Shown: positions 45,016 to 56,409 of the stretch, piece by piece
How positions within the stretch are numbered: the first letter of the stretch is position 1
Layout: each line of letters opens with the position of its first letter
Assembly (NCBI RefSeq): GCF_029945705.1
Contig: NZ_JAQSDC010000054.1
Coordinates: 19,793 to 83,792 of the forward strand
DNA: 64,000 nucleotides
Reading direction: 5' to 3'
Origin: Methylotenera sp.
GTDB taxonomy: Bacteria > Pseudomonadota > Gammaproteobacteria > Burkholderiales > Methylophilaceae
Made by a program: the position numbers and the translations under genes
Notes under the pieces: generated by a model
What the model was told of the DNA's origin: nothing
The model's input: the letters and a program-made list of their open reading frames with translations, nothing else
Databases searched by the model: none

Positions 45016-45630
45016 TTATTTGCTAATTATGCAAGTTTTAATGAGTTTTTTATGAATTCGTATGACTTTTTCTTGTAATTCAGCAAGCGTGCTATCGTTT
45101 ACGATAATTTCATCTGCGTAATTTAGTCGCACATTTCTAGCTACTTGAGCATTCATCATTTCTTTTACATCCGACTCACTGATATTGCTTCGAGTCATAG
45201 CACGCTTGATTTGTAAACTTTCATCGCAATCAATCACAAGCACTTTATCAATCACGCCATCATAGCGATTGTTTTCAAATAAAAGAGGGATGACTAGAAT
45301 TTGATAAGCGGGATGCAATCGATGTTCATTATCAGCAAGCAGCTTTAAAGCCTCTGTGTGAATGGCTGGATGAATAAGCGCTTCAAGCTTGAGGCGCTCA
45401 GCAGGATTGTTAAATACATGTTCGCGCAATTTGGCGCGGTTTAATGTGCCATCAGTATTTAAAAAGTCTGCGCCAAAGAGGAGGCTGATTTCTTTTAGTA
45501 TAGGCTGGCCAGCTGCAGTGAGTGCATGTGCGATCACATCAACATCGACAATAGGTACGCCTAACGCCTCAAATTGCCTAGCTGCTTCACTTTTTCCAGA
45601 GCCTATCCCGCCTGTGAGTGCGATAATCAT
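45016..45630 (-). CDS. coaE: Dephospho-CoA kinase
   Basis: Last step of coenzyme A synthesis, phosphorylating the ribose 3'-hydroxyl of dephospho-CoA. The 204 residues have the P-loop GGIGSGKSE (7-15), VDVDVIAH, LIHPAIHTEAL and IPLLFENNRYDG, then VVDCDE-like VLVIDCDESLQ. It follows pilD by 4 bases. There is no oddity except a slightly basic C-terminal tail. Confidence 0.97.
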   Translation of the reverse strand: MIIALTGGIGSGKSEAARQFEALGVPIVDVDVIAHALTAAGQPILKEISLLFGADFLNTDGTLNRAKLREHVFNNPAERLKLEALIHPAIHTEALKLLADNEHRLHPAYQILVIPLLFENNRYDGVIDKVLVIDCDESLQIKRAMTRSNISESDVKEMMNAQVARNVRLNYADEIIVNDSTLAELQEKVIRIHKKLIKTCIISK

Positions 45631-45634
45631 AGGA

Positions 45635-46507
45635 TTAAGCTAAATAATAACTGGCTAGTTGTGGTCCCAAAAATAATGCTGCAATACCACCTATGGCTAA
45701 AAACGGGCCAAACGGCATCGGAATTTCACGTCCACGTTTTGTAAACACAATCAAACTGATGCCAATCACGGCACCCAATACTGAGGATAGTAAAATAACT
45801 GCAGGTAATAGTTGCCAGCCAAACCATGCGCCGATTGCCGCGAGTAATTTAAAGTCGCCATAACCCATGCCTTCTTTACCCGTGACTAATTTGAATGCCC
45901 AATAAACCGACCATAAAATAAGGTAGCCAGCCATCGCGCCAATCACTGCAGATTTTAAGTCAGTAAAACCATTGCTGATATTAAATAACAGTCCTAGCCA
46001 TAATAGTGGCAGGGTAATGTCGTCGGGTAGTAATTGCGTGTCGAAGTCAATAAACGTCAGCGCGACGAGTGCAAAAGTGAATATCCATGCAAACAACGTG
46101 AGGCTGGTGTAGCCGAATTTCCAGCTAACTAAGCCAATTAACAAGCCAGTGAGTGCTTCAATTAAAGGGTAGCGCATGCTGATATCGGTTTTGCAGCCGC
46201 TACATTTTCCTCTTAGTAAAAGTAAGTAACTAAGGACTGGAATGTTTTCGAGTGCAGTAATTTTATGCCCACAGTTTGGGCAAGCTGAACGAGGGGATGC
46301 GAGCGTGTATTTTGTGGTTTCTGGTATCTCTTTGCCTTGTAGCTCAAGGCAGTTGTTATGCCATTCACGTTCCATCATCTTGGGTAGTCTGTGAATCACG
46401 ACATTGAGAAAACTGCCGACCATTAGGCCAAAAATAACTGATATGGAGATAAAAAGAGTGGGGCTCTCTTGAAGCAAATTAGAAATCTCAGAAAATCCGC
46501 TAAACAT
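45635..46507 (-). CDS. pilD: Type IV prepilin peptidase / N-methyltransferase
   Basis: Inner-membrane aspartic protease that cleaves and methylates type IV pilins and type II pseudopilins. The 290-residue protein has the N-terminal methylase region with two CXXC pairs (Cys76/79 and Cys102/105) and the catalytic aspartates in FIDFDTQLLPDD and GYGDFKLL. About eight membrane helices are predicted. No pilB or pilC gene is seen upstream, so the pilus genes, if present, are elsewhere. Confidence 0.97.
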   Translation of the reverse strand: MFSGFSEISNLLQESPTLFISISVIFGLMVGSFLNVVIHRLPKMMEREWHNNCLELQGKEIPETTKYTLASPRSACPNCGHKITALENIPVLSYLLLLRGKCSGCKTDISMRYPLIEALTGLLIGLVSWKFGYTSLTLFAWIFTFALVALTFIDFDTQLLPDDITLPLLWLGLLFNISNGFTDLKSAVIGAMAGYLILWSVYWAFKLVTGKEGMGYGDFKLLAAIGAWFGWQLLPAVILLSSVLGAVIGISLIVFTKRGREIPMPFGPFLAIGGIAALFLGPQLASYYLA

Positions 46508-46737
46508 AACAATCCTTAAAAATTAAAAATACATGCTTGCCACTGTAAACTTATCGCATCATCGCACCGTTAAATACTTGTGGCAATCAAACTGGTTGGA
46601 ATTAATAAAATTTTGTACGCAAAATAAAGGCACTTGAAATTTCAGCAACCCGTCACAAGTATAAAGGTCATATTATAATGTTCGCATCAAGATTTATTTG
46701 ATGGCTATATTGGCGTAACGGCTAAGAAGGAAACTAA

Positions 46738-47115
46738 ATGACAAACACAAATCAACAAAACACTATTGAGTTATTGCAGGCTGAACTCAATCATCCTGCA
46801 TGGGATGAGCCTATTGTTTGCCGTGTAGAGGTTGATTTACCTACATGGCTTTCACAATTAGCAGGCGGCCGCGATTGGGAAGTTTACTCTGAAGAAGAGG
46901 AAGAAAATTGCATCAGCTTTGCAATGCGTCAAGGTTCGCACGACACAAAGCATGTACCTAAGTTAGCAGAGGTCACTTTGTACCACAACGGCTATGCCAT
47001 TGTAGATGTTGATGGTAAGTCTTTGTTTGATGGATCGCTAACTTCAGGCGCTAATGAGTGCGCACATTTGAGCTATTATCATGCCGATAGTGGCGAGAAA
47101 ATTACTTTGAACTAA
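46738..47115 (+). CDS. Conserved-looking hypothetical protein, unrecognised
   Basis: The 125-residue soluble protein is unassigned. It is acidic (a run of SEEEEENC near 57), has no signal peptide, and its beta-type end contains LAEVTLYHNGYAIVDVDGKSL and HLSYYHADSGEKI. AAGGAA lies 4-10 bases before the ATG. A good TATAAT (46674-46679) lies 58 bases upstream, with no clear -35. It is divergent from pilD and convergent with ispB. Good codon use and signals suggest a real gene; I cannot give a function. Confidence 0.75.
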   Translation: MTNTNQQNTIELLQAELNHPAWDEPIVCRVEVDLPTWLSQLAGGRDWEVYSEEEEENCISFAMRQGSHDTKHVPKLAEVTLYHNGYAIVDVDGKSLFDGSLTSGANECAHLSYYHADSGEKITLN

Positions 47116-47160
47116 ACTATATTGAACTAACAATATTCAATCAAATTTTTAAGTCACTAT

Positions 47161-48159
47161 TTAGTAATTTCTAGTGACTGCAAACTCCGCTAAAGTTAAC
47201 ATCGCTTGCTTATAAGGCGAATCTGAAAAATGCGCGATAGCAGCACAAGCTAATTCAGATTCTTTAGCTGCCACCTTCCGTACATGATCTAAAGCGCCTG
47301 TTCGTTCTACGGCATTTAATACGCTAGCTAAGTCCTCCAAACCACCACTCTCAATGGCAAGCTTTATGGTTTCTGTCTCGGCTTCTGTGCCGTTGCGCAT
47401 GGCAAACAATAAAGGTAGCGTTGGTTTTCCTTCGCTGAGGTCATCACCTAAATTTTTGCCTATATCTAAGGCATTTCCGCTTAAATCAAGCACGTCATCT
47501 ATAAGCTGAAATGCAGTGCCAATATGCATGCCATACTGGCTCAATGCTTCTTCATCGCTTGCTGATGCCTTGCTAATGATTGCACCTAGACGTGTGGCTG
47601 CCTCAAATAATTTAGCGGTTTTGTAATGAATGACTTGTAGATACGCTTCATCTGTCACATCAGCGTTGTGTATGTTTAATAATTGCAGCACTTCGCCTTC
47701 GGCAATAATATTAGTAGCGTTGCTTAATACTTCCATGACGCGCATATTTTGCACTGCAACCATCATTTGAAAGGCGCGCGAATAAACAAAGTCTCCGACT
47801 AATACGCTAGCTGCATTGCCAAAAATAGCATTTGCAGTATTTTGCCCGCGTCGCTTTGATGATTCATCCACTACATCGTCATGCAGTAAGGTGGCGGTAT
47901 GAATAAACTCAACTACTGCAGCCAATTGGTGATGTTCAGGTTTCACTTCGCCAAAAAGTCCACCAGAAAGTAGAACCAATATAGGGCGTAAGCGCTTACC
48001 GCCACTATTCACAATATAATGTGCAACCTGATTAACCAATGTGACATCAGAGTGTAAAGAGTGCGTAATGACCGTATTCACAGCCAGAATATCAGCGGCG
48101 ATGCAAGATTGAATAGTGTTTAATGGTGAGCTACTAGATGGAGTGTTGCTTTGCGTCAC
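47161..48159 (-). CDS. ispB: Polyprenyl (octaprenyl) diphosphate synthase
   Basis: Makes the isoprenoid tail of ubiquinone. The 332-residue trans-prenyltransferase has the first Asp-rich motif DDVVDESSKRRG (about residue 92), GDFVYSRAFQ, and the second motif LIDDVLDLSG. The start is GTG 48159, with TTAAGG about 10 bases upstream. It is divergent from rplU, the usual arrangement in proteobacteria. Confidence 0.95.
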   Translation of the reverse strand: MTQSNTPSSSSPLNTIQSCIAADILAVNTVITHSLHSDVTLVNQVAHYIVNSGGKRLRPILVLLSGGLFGEVKPEHHQLAAVVEFIHTATLLHDDVVDESSKRRGQNTANAIFGNAASVLVGDFVYSRAFQMMVAVQNMRVMEVLSNATNIIAEGEVLQLLNIHNADVTDEAYLQVIHYKTAKLFEAATRLGAIISKASASDEEALSQYGMHIGTAFQLIDDVLDLSGNALDIGKNLGDDLSEGKPTLPLLFAMRNGTEAETETIKLAIESGGLEDLASVLNAVERTGALDHVRKVAAKESELACAAIAHFSDSPYKQAMLTLAEFAVTRNY

Positions 48160-48317
48160 GATAATAAGCCTTAAAAAGTAACGAATATTTTATCACAGCC
48201 AACTTTCAAGGTTGGGTTATAGCTGTTTTTATATACTAGCAACAGCCATATAAATCGTGAGACAATTGTTAATTCACATTAATGCGGCAGTTTTTTGAAA
48301 TTGCTTGCGATTATGGT

Positions 48318-48345
48318 TTGCTTTGCTAAATTATTTGCGTATAAT
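48318..48345 (+). promoter_or_regulatory. Sigma-70 promoter for rplU-rpmA
   Basis: TTGCTT (48318-48323), a 16-bp spacer and a perfect TATAAT (48340-48345). It predicts a start near 48352 and a leader of about 30 nt before rplU. Confidence 0.75.
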
Positions 48346-48382
48346 GCCGAGTTCTTTAGAAAGCGTAATTTAAGGCTCAATC

Positions 48383-48748
48383 ATGTATGCTGTAATTAAA
48401 ACTGGTGGTAAGCAATATCGCGTAATTTCAGGCGAAAGATTAAAAGTTGAAAAATTAGAAGTTGAAGTTGGCGGTACTGTTACGCTAGATCAAATTTTAA
48501 TGGTTTCAGATGGCGAAAGCACAACCATCGGATCACCTATCATTAACGGCGCAACTGTAAAAGCAACAGTGCTTTCACATGGCCGTGGTGACAAGGTAAT
48601 GATTTTCAAATTCCGTCGTCGTAAACATTATCGTAAAACACAAGGCCATCGCCAAAGTTTTACTGAAATCCAAATCGGCGAAATTTTAGCTGCAGGTCAA
48701 GCTGCTGCAAAACCAGCAAAAGCGAAAGCCGCTAAAGCTGCAGAATAA
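48383..48748 (+). CDS. rplU: 50S ribosomal protein L21 (with Lys/Ala tail)
   Basis: The 121-residue protein starts [14 protein letters not shown] and contains [16 protein letters not shown], which binds 23S rRNA. The core ends near residue 103, the usual length. The extra tail is Ala/Lys-rich ([12 protein letters not shown]). It is co-transcribed with rpmA, 33 bases downstream. Confidence 0.97.
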   Translation: MYAVIKTGGKQYRVISGERLKVEKLEVEVGGTVTLDQILMVSDGESTTIGSPIINGATVKATVLSHGRGDKVMIFKFRRRKHYRKTQGHRQSFTEIQIGEILAAGQAAAKPAKAKAAKAAE

Positions 48749-48781
48749 TTGAAGCAATAAATAAGACTTAAGGATTAAATC

Positions 48782-49042
48782 ATGGCACACAAAAAAGCAG
48801 GCGGTAGTTCACGTAACGGTCGCGATTCACACTCACAACGACTAGGTGTTAAAGCATTTGGTGAAACAGTTGTGACAGCAGGTAGCATCATTGTTCGTCA
48901 ACGTGGTACAAAAATGCACGCAGGCGAAAATGTTGGCATGGGTAAAGATCATACTTTGTTTGCAAAAGCGGACGGTAAAGTATCATTTGCAATAAAAGGC
49001 GCTTTAAAACGCCACACTGTAAGCATTATTGTTGCAGCTTAA
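48782..49042 (+). CDS. rpmA: 50S ribosomal protein L27
   Basis: The 86-residue protein starts [16 protein letters not shown], placing the N-terminal tail near the peptidyl-transferase centre, and contains [21 protein letters not shown] over its core. No cleavable N-terminal extension of the Firmicute type is present. It is followed by a terminator. Confidence 0.98.
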   Translation: MAHKKAGGSSRNGRDSHSQRLGVKAFGETVVTAGSIIVRQRGTKMHAGENVGMGKDHTLFAKADGKVSFAIKGALKRHTVSIIVAA

Positions 49043-49059
49043 GTTAAAATAACTTTATT

Positions 49060-49088
49060 AAAGCCTCATCGTTTGATGGGGCTTTTTT
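49060..49088 (+). terminator. Rho-independent terminator after rpmA
   Basis: Stem AAGCCTCATC (49061-49070) with GATGGGGCTT (49075-49084), one G-U pair, a 4-base loop, then a T-run. It separates rplU-rpmA from obgE. Confidence 0.93.
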
Positions 49089-49223
49089 ATTTGGTAAACT
49101 CTCATGTGTGAATAGTCAGTTTAAGCTGATTAACTCCACTGAAAGACCTTTACAGGCATACAGGAATGACGGGATTACTTTAATTTTATATCTGTTTTTA
49201 CAGTTAAAGTATTTCTGCAATAG

Positions 49224-50321
<1,098 letters not shown>

Positions 50322-50323
50322 TA

Positions 50324-51490
50324 ATGATTGCTGTGGAATCTCAATCGCTTAAATCTACCTCTACTATCACATCACAATCACTTTTGTTTGATGCAAAAGT
50401 AATTGTGGTGAAAGTTGGCTCTAGCCTTGTTACCAACAATGGCAATGGTTTAGACCGCGTGGCAATAGCTGCTTGGGCGGCGCAAATTGCAACCTTGGTG
50501 CAACAAGGTAAACAGGTTGTATTGGTTTCCAGTGGTGCTGTTGCGGAAGGCATGCAAAGATTGGGTTGGAAAAAACGCCCAACCGCCGTGAATGAATTAC
50601 AAGCTGCAGCAGCGGTAGGCCAAATGGGTTTGGTGCAGATGTATGAAAGCTGTTTTACTGAGCATCAATTGCATACTGCGCAAGTGCTGCTAACCCATGA
50701 CGACTTAGCTGATAGAAAGCGCTATTTAAATGCGCGTAGCACTTTGCGTACTTTGCTTGATTTGAAAGTTATCCCTATTATTAATGAGAATGATACGGTT
50801 GTTACCGATGAAATTCGCTTTGGTGATAATGACACTTTAGGTTCATTAGTCGCTAATTTGATTGAGGCTGATACTTTGGTGATATTAACGGACCAGCAGG
50901 GTTTGTATTCCGCTGATCCACGTAAAGATAAAGATGCTAAATTCATACAACATGCTACAGCTGGGGATGCCACGCTAGAGCAAATGGCAGGTGGTGCAGG
51001 CAGTAGCGTTGGAACTGGCGGCATGTTAACCAAGATTCTTGCTGCAAAACGCGCATCTAGAAGTGGCGCGAATACTATCATTGCTTCAGGTCGCGAGAAG
51101 AGTGTACTGGTTCGTTTAGCCGCAGGTGAAGTGATTGGTACGCATCTACAAACCACAGAAATGAAAACGACCGCCCGTAAGCAATGGTTGGCAGATCATT
51201 TGCAGTTGCGTGGCAAGTTAACGTTAGACGCAGGCGCGGTAAAAGTCATCAAGCAAGATGGTAAAAGCTTACTGCCTATTGGCGTAACGGCGGTTGAAGG
51301 TAGCTTTGAGCGCGGCGAAGTGGTTGCTTGTTGCGATGAAAACGGCGTAGAGTTGGCGCGTGGTTTAGTCAACTACTCAGCCATGGAAGCGACTAGAATC
51401 ATGCGAAAATCTAGCAAAGACATTGAGAAAATATTGGGCTATGTGGAAGAGGCTGAATTGATACACAGAGACAATTTAGTCTTGTTGTAA
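50324..51490 (+). CDS. proB: Glutamate 5-kinase with PUA domain
   Basis: First step of proline synthesis. The 388 residues have the kinase domain ([11 protein letters not shown] near 28, [16 protein letters not shown], and GTGGMLTKI for the substrate loop) and a C-terminal PUA domain (about 295-370). The N-terminus has about 22 extra residues before the fold. It is probably co-transcribed with obgE. Confidence 0.97.
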   Translation: MIAVESQSLKSTSTITSQSLLFDAKVIVVKVGSSLVTNNGNGLDRVAIAAWAAQIATLVQQGKQVVLVSSGAVAEGMQRLGWKKRPTAVNELQAAAAVGQMGLVQMYESCFTEHQLHTAQVLLTHDDLADRKRYLNARSTLRTLLDLKVIPIINENDTVVTDEIRFGDNDTLGSLVANLIEADTLVILTDQQGLYSADPRKDKDAKFIQHATAGDATLEQMAGGAGSSVGTGGMLTKILAAKRASRSGANTIIASGREKSVLVRLAAGEVIGTHLQTTEMKTTARKQWLADHLQLRGKLTLDAGAVKVIKQDGKSLLPIGVTAVEGSFERGEVVACCDENGVELARGLVNYSAMEATRIMRKSSKDIEKILGYVEEAELIHRDNLVLL

Positions 51491-51561
51491 CGCTCAGCCA
51501 AAAATACTTATATTTTAATTTTTTGTGAATTTGATACATAAAGAATAACAAAGGAATGTAA

Positions 51562-52059
51562 ATGAATAAACAACCTTTAGTAGCCATTATTATGGGCTCT
51601 GATAGCGACTGGCCTATTATGAAAGCGGCTGCCCAAATGTTAGCGGATTTCGATATTGCATATACGGCGGATGTGGTTTCAGCGCATCGCACACCCGATT
51701 TAATGTTTAGTTTTGCAGAAACCGCCGCACAAAAAGGCTACCAAGTGATTATTGCGGGTGCAGGTGGCGCGGCGCATTTGCCTGGCATGGTAGCGGCTAA
51801 AACTACTTTGCCAGTATTGGGCGTGCCAGTGCCTTCTAAGCATTTGCAAGGTCAGGACTCACTTCTTTCTATCGTGCAAATGCCTAAAGGAATCCCTGTA
51901 GCTACCTTTGCAATTGGCGAAGCTGGCGCAGCGAATGCTGGTTTATTTGCAGCCTCAATTTTAGCAAATCATGATGCAGCTTTAGCTAAAAAATTAAGCG
52001 AATTTCGTACTAAGCAGGCTGAAAAAGTACATGCCATGGAATTAAGCGACAAGCCTTAA
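51562..52059 (+). CDS. purE: N5-carboxyaminoimidazole ribonucleotide mutase
   Basis: Purine synthesis. The 165-residue protein has [17 protein letters not shown] and [11 protein letters not shown] for substrate binding, with the active-site His in SAHR, and [17 protein letters not shown] lies before the ATG. purK follows 69 bases downstream, so the two steps form a unit. Confidence 0.97.
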   Translation: MNKQPLVAIIMGSDSDWPIMKAAAQMLADFDIAYTADVVSAHRTPDLMFSFAETAAQKGYQVIIAGAGGAAHLPGMVAAKTTLPVLGVPVPSKHLQGQDSLLSIVQMPKGIPVATFAIGEAGAANAGLFAASILANHDAALAKKLSEFRTKQAEKVHAMELSDKP

Positions 52060-52128
52060 ATATTTTTAAGTAAAATATTACAGTGAAATATTACTAAGTT
52101 TTAATCTCAATCACACAGTATTCAATAT

Positions 52129-53295
52129 ATGAACCATCATCCAGAACAAACGCCAGTCATTCTTCCACCTGCAATGCTAGGCATGCTTGGAGGCGGTCAG
52201 CTCGGTCGTTTTTTTGTTGTCGCTGCACACGAAATGGGTTACAAAGTCACGGTGCTAGACCCTGATTCGAATAGCCCAGCAGGTAAAATTGCTGATGTGC
52301 ATATTTGCGCAGCTTTTGATGACAAGTCTGCTTTATTGAAGTTAGCTAACACTTGTGAAGCAATCAGTACCGAATTTGAAAATGTACCTGCAGACTCGCT
52401 ATCATTTTTAGCTGAAACTAAGCCTGTGCGCCCAAGTGCATACAGTGTAGCAATTGCGCAGCATCGTGTCAGTGAAAAAAACTTCCTTAAGCATGCGGGT
52501 TTACCTGTTGCTCCATTCGAAGTTATCAATGAGGTTGAGGATTTACCGAGTGATGATAGCGATATTTACCCAGCCATCCTGAAAGTGGCGCGTTTTGGCT
52601 ACGATGGTAAAGGTCAGGCTAGAGTCAAAAATCAACATGAAGCGCAAATCGCATTTGCTCAATTTGAGCGCGAAGAATGCGTGCTAGAAAAAATGTTGAA
52701 ACTTGATTATGAGGTTTCAGTGGTGCTAGCGCGTGATGTGCAAGGCAATGTGTCCACATTCCCGACTTCAGAAAATAGTCATCTCAACGGGATACTAGAT
52801 GTTTCGATTGCACCAGCGCGCGGTCGTGATGCGATTAGCCATCAAGCACAGAAATTGGCAATATTAGTTGCTGAAAAGTTGGCTTACACTGGCGTATTAG
52901 GTGTTGAGTTTTTTGTTTGTAACGGTGAGCTTTTAGTGAATGAAATTGCGCCTAGGCCACATAACTCAGGACACTATACGATAGATGCTTGTGTGACAAA
53001 CCAGTTTGAACAACAAGTACGTGCAATGGCTGGCTTGCCATTAGGTAGCTCAAGACAGCATAGCTCAGCGGTGATGGTTAATCTATTGGGAGATATTTGG
53101 CCTGAAGATATCGATTCTGCCCCTGAATGGCAAGTTGCATTAAATAACCCAATGTTGAAAATGCATTTGTACGGTAAACAACAAGCGCGCGCAGGTAGAA
53201 AAATGGGGCATTTTACCGTGATTAATGTGAGTCGTGATGAGGCGATCAAGCAAGCAATGCAAGTGCGTAGCGAATTGAAAATAGGTGAGCAATAG
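52129..53295 (+). CDS. purK: N5-carboxyaminoimidazole ribonucleotide synthase
   Basis: ATP-grasp enzyme making N5-CAIR from AIR and bicarbonate, the substrate of PurE. The 388-residue protein has GMLGGGQLGRF at the N-terminus, STEFENVP, GYDGKGQ and NEIAPRPHNSGHYTIDA. It has no strong Shine-Dalgarno. It ends before a bidirectional terminator shared with rpsT. Confidence 0.97.
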   Translation: MNHHPEQTPVILPPAMLGMLGGGQLGRFFVVAAHEMGYKVTVLDPDSNSPAGKIADVHICAAFDDKSALLKLANTCEAISTEFENVPADSLSFLAETKPVRPSAYSVAIAQHRVSEKNFLKHAGLPVAPFEVINEVEDLPSDDSDIYPAILKVARFGYDGKGQARVKNQHEAQIAFAQFEREECVLEKMLKLDYEVSVVLARDVQGNVSTFPTSENSHLNGILDVSIAPARGRDAISHQAQKLAILVAEKLAYTGVLGVEFFVCNGELLVNEIAPRPHNSGHYTIDACVTNQFEQQVRAMAGLPLGSSRQHSSAVMVNLLGDIWPEDIDSAPEWQVALNNPMLKMHLYGKQQARAGRKMGHFTVINVSRDEAIKQAMQVRSELKIGEQ

Positions 53296-53364
53296 TTGGC
53301 TCTAAACTGGTTAAGAGTGCTTAGGTTCACTCTTGGGTTCAGTAGCTCTTAATCAATGACAGCC

Positions 53365-53399
53365 AATAAAAAAGCCTCGCAGTGCGAGGCTTTTTTATT
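53365..53399. terminator. Bidirectional rho-independent terminator between purK and rpsT
   Basis: A near-perfect palindrome centred at 53382: GCCTCGC/GCGAGGC core with loop AGT, an A-run to the left and a T-run to the right. It ends both convergent genes. Confidence 0.95.
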
Positions 53400-53410
53400 A
53401 AATACAGTTC

Positions 53411-53746
53411 TTACGCTGTTTTAGGTGCGGCTTTAGCTTTTGGCGCAGCTTTTACTTTCGCAGCTACAGCTACTGGAGCTTCAGCAGACATCGCTTTGAT
53501 AGCAGCATTTAAGCGGCTTTTATGACGTGATGCTTTATTTTTATGAATGATGTTTTTGTCCGCGATGCGGTCAATTACACTTACATTCTCGCTATACACA
53601 GCAGTAGCGGCAACTTTATCGCCAGCTTCTACAGCTTTAATAATTTTTTTAATCGCGGTACGCAAAGTAGAACGCAAACTTGCATTGTGAGCGCGTTGCT
53701 TAACTGCTTGACGAGCACGTTTTCTTGCTTGTGCGGTATTTGCCAT
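53411..53746 (-). CDS. rpsT: 30S ribosomal protein S20 (with C-terminal extension)
   Basis: Primary 16S rRNA-binding protein. The 111 residues start [14 protein letters not shown] and have the core helices with [12 protein letters not shown] and [17 protein letters not shown]. The core ends near residue 88, the normal length. The rest is a Lys/Ala/Pro tail ([15 protein letters not shown]). It is a single gene. Confidence 0.97.
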   Translation of the reverse strand: MANTAQARKRARQAVKQRAHNASLRSTLRTAIKKIIKAVEAGDKVAATAVYSENVSVIDRIADKNIIHKNKASRHKSRLNAAIKAMSAEAPVAVAAKVKAAPKAKAAPKTA

Positions 53747-53932
53747 CTATGTTTCTTTCCTAAAGGGTGCTAAAAGCTATTCGAAATACGAAGCCCGTAA
53801 TAATAGCTATTTTCTAAACACATTGCAAGTTTAAATGAAGTAAATATCATGGCTATTTACCGCATGATGTCTGCTGGCATGATAAAATCGCGCAATATGT
53901 TGTTAATAAGCCAAATTTTCCCAATTTAAATT

Positions 53933-55477
53933 ATGAATTTACTCAAAGCTTTAGCCAAAGTTGGCAGCATGACTTTTGTGTCTCGTATATTGGGATTTGT
54001 GCGAGATACCTTAATTGCTCGGGTGTTTGGCGCAGGTATGTTAAGCGATGCATTTATCGTTGCGTTCAAGATCCCTAATCTATTACGCAGAATTTCAGCG
54101 GAAGGCGCTTTTAGCCAAGCTTTCGTACCAATTTTGGCTGAGTATAAAAGTCAGCGTAGTTTTGATGAAACGCATCACCTGATCAGCCGTGTAGCCACAT
54201 GGTTAGGTTTGATTCTAGTCGTTGTGACTTTGCTGGGTATGTTGGCTGCACCGTGGATAGTCGCACTGATTGCGCCAGGCTTTACCGTAGATCAACCCAA
54301 AATGCAGCTCACGGTTGAGTTGTTGCGTATTACTTTCCCCTATATTTTCTTTATTTCGCTGGTTTCAATGGCTGGAGGAGTGCTAAATACTTATAACAAG
54401 TTCGGCATTCCAGCATTTACGCCTGTTTGGCTGAATGTCAGCATGATTGCAGCGGTATTGTTTTTTGCTGACCATTTTGCCGAACCTATTAAAGTGTTGG
54501 CGTGGGCGGTATTTTTTGGTGGCTTTCTACAGTTAATTTTTCAAATTCCATTTCTAAAGCAAATTGGCTTATTACCTAAGCTTGATTTTCATGCAGGTGA
54601 TGATGGTGTATGGCGCATTTTAAAGTTGATGGGGCCTGCAGTATTAGGCGTATCGGTAGCGCAGATTTCTATGATTACCAATACGATATTCGCCTCATTT
54701 TTAAAAACGGGTAGCGTAAGCTGGCTATATTACGCAGATAGATTAATGGAATTTCCAACTGGCGTGCTAGGTGTGGCGCTCGGTACTATATTACTACCTA
54801 GTTTATCTAAAGCATATGCAGGTAAGGATGAGAGTGAATACTCACAATTATTAGATTGGGGCTTGCGTTTAACCTTTATTTTAGCGGCGCCTGCCGCGGT
54901 AGCGTTAGCCGTACTCGCTACTCCCTTAGTTACTGCTTTATTCCATTACGGTAAATTTACGCCCTTAGACGTAGCAATGACACAGCAAGCCCTTGTAGCC
55001 TATAGCGTTGGTTTGCTCGGGTTGATTCTAGTAAAAATTTTAGCGCCAGGGTTTTATGCGCGACAAAACATTAAAACACCAGTTAAAATTGCTGTTTTCA
55101 CATTGGTCATTACGCAATTGATGAACGGTTTGTTTATTTTTGTCTTGCCTTTACAACATGCTGGCTTAGCTTTGGCGATTGGCTTGGGTGCTTGTATTAA
55201 TGCTTCATTACTTTATTATCATTTGCGTCAGCATAATATTTTTCAGCCGCAACCTGGCTGGACGATATTTTTGCTCAAACTCCTGGTCGCGCTTAGCGTC
55301 ATGGGCGTCACGCTTTATTTTGCGATGGGAGATACGGCCGCTTGGTTACATTATGGTTTAATGAAACGGCTAATTTATCTTACAGGTTTAGTTACGCTAG
55401 GAGGCGCGAGTTATTTTGGTACGCTAATGTTACTTGGCTTTAAGCCGCGCGATTATATTCGTAGGGTTACGCACTAA
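53933..55477 (+). CDS. murJ: Lipid II flippase MurJ
   Basis: Moves lipid II across the inner membrane for peptidoglycan synthesis. The 514-residue MOP-family protein has 14 predicted helices and the family start [18 protein letters not shown], with FRIPNLLRR-like [20 protein letters not shown] split over the second helix. [15 protein letters not shown] is also present. Its stop is followed directly by the ribF ATG. Confidence 0.97.
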   Translation: MNLLKALAKVGSMTFVSRILGFVRDTLIARVFGAGMLSDAFIVAFKIPNLLRRISAEGAFSQAFVPILAEYKSQRSFDETHHLISRVATWLGLILVVVTLLGMLAAPWIVALIAPGFTVDQPKMQLTVELLRITFPYIFFISLVSMAGGVLNTYNKFGIPAFTPVWLNVSMIAAVLFFADHFAEPIKVLAWAVFFGGFLQLIFQIPFLKQIGLLPKLDFHAGDDGVWRILKLMGPAVLGVSVAQISMITNTIFASFLKTGSVSWLYYADRLMEFPTGVLGVALGTILLPSLSKAYAGKDESEYSQLLDWGLRLTFILAAPAAVALAVLATPLVTALFHYGKFTPLDVAMTQQALVAYSVGLLGLILVKILAPGFYARQNIKTPVKIAVFTLVITQLMNGLFIFVLPLQHAGLALAIGLGACINASLLYYHLRQHNIFQPQPGWTIFLLKLLVALSVMGVTLYFAMGDTAAWLHYGLMKRLIYLTGLVTLGGASYFGTLMLLGFKPRDYIRRVTH

Positions 55478-56386
55478 ATGCAAATATTTCGTCATATTCC
55501 TGCACTGCAACAGTTGCCTTGCGCTTTGGCGATAGGCAATTTTGATGGCATGCATTTAGGGCATCAGGCGCTATTGCAAAAATTGAATGAAACTGCAAAA
55601 GCGCTAAATCTGACTTCTGCTGTGATGACTTTTGAGCCGCATCCACGTGAATTTTTTGCGCCAGAAACTGCGCCCGCGCGACTTAGTTCATTGCGTGAAA
55701 AGCTTGAGCATTTTGCTGAAGCTGGTGTTGAAACTACTTATGTATGTCGCTTCAATCGGCGTTTAGCTAAGTTGACGCCGCAAGAGTTTATGCAAAGTAT
55801 TTTGCGTGATTCATTGAATGCGCAAGCTATTTTGGTTGGTGATGATTTCAGATTTGGCGCCATGCGTGCTGGTTCTATTTTAGACTTTTTAGAAGCAAAG
55901 TTTAATCTTATCAGTTTGCCACAAGTTGATTTAGACGATGCACGCGTGTCTAGCACTCGCGTGCGTTCTGCGTTGGCAACAGGTGCTTTAAGTGAGGCCT
56001 CTATATTGTTAGGTCGCCCATACAGCATGAGTGGCAAAGTAGTGCACGGTGCTAAGTTAGGCCGTCAGCTTGGTTTTCCAACGGCCAATGTGCATATGCG
56101 GCATGAGCGCCCTGCGTTAACGGGTGTGTTTGCCGTAAAATTAAATGGTATGAATAGCGTGGCTAATTTAGGTGTACGCCCAACGATTGGCGGCGTTTCA
56201 AAATTGATGTTAGAAGTGAATGTATTAGATTTTAATGCGGATTTATATGGTCAACATGTGCATGTAGAGTTTTTGCATAAAATACGTGATGAAGCTAAGT
56301 TTGATGGCTTAGATGCTCTCAAAGCGCAAATTGCGAAAGATGTTGTTGCAGCAAAAAGTTATCTTGAAGCGACTAAATTTAACTAG
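55478..56386 (+). CDS. ribF: Bifunctional riboflavin kinase / FMN adenylyltransferase
   Basis: Makes FMN and FAD. The 302 residues have the adenylyltransferase domain first (GNFDGMHLGHQALL with the HXGH motif near 28, then EPHPREFF and GDDFRFG). The flavokinase domain follows (about 180-300: GRQLGFPTANV, GVFAVKL, LGVRPTIGG). It abuts murJ and precedes ileS by 75 bases. Confidence 0.97.
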   Translation: MQIFRHIPALQQLPCALAIGNFDGMHLGHQALLQKLNETAKALNLTSAVMTFEPHPREFFAPETAPARLSSLREKLEHFAEAGVETTYVCRFNRRLAKLTPQEFMQSILRDSLNAQAILVGDDFRFGAMRAGSILDFLEAKFNLISLPQVDLDDARVSSTRVRSALATGALSEASILLGRPYSMSGKVVHGAKLGRQLGFPTANVHMRHERPALTGVFAVKLNGMNSVANLGVRPTIGGVSKLMLEVNVLDFNADLYGQHVHVEFLHKIRDEAKFDGLDALKAQIAKDVVAAKSYLEATKFN

Positions 56387-56409
56387 TAAAGGTTTAAGTA
56401 GTAAAGACA

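Noticed and set aside
49140..49180. AGGAATGACGGGATT as a second REP-like copy
   Set aside because: Only one arm-like fragment matches and no hairpin forms, so it is not a convincing repeat copy.
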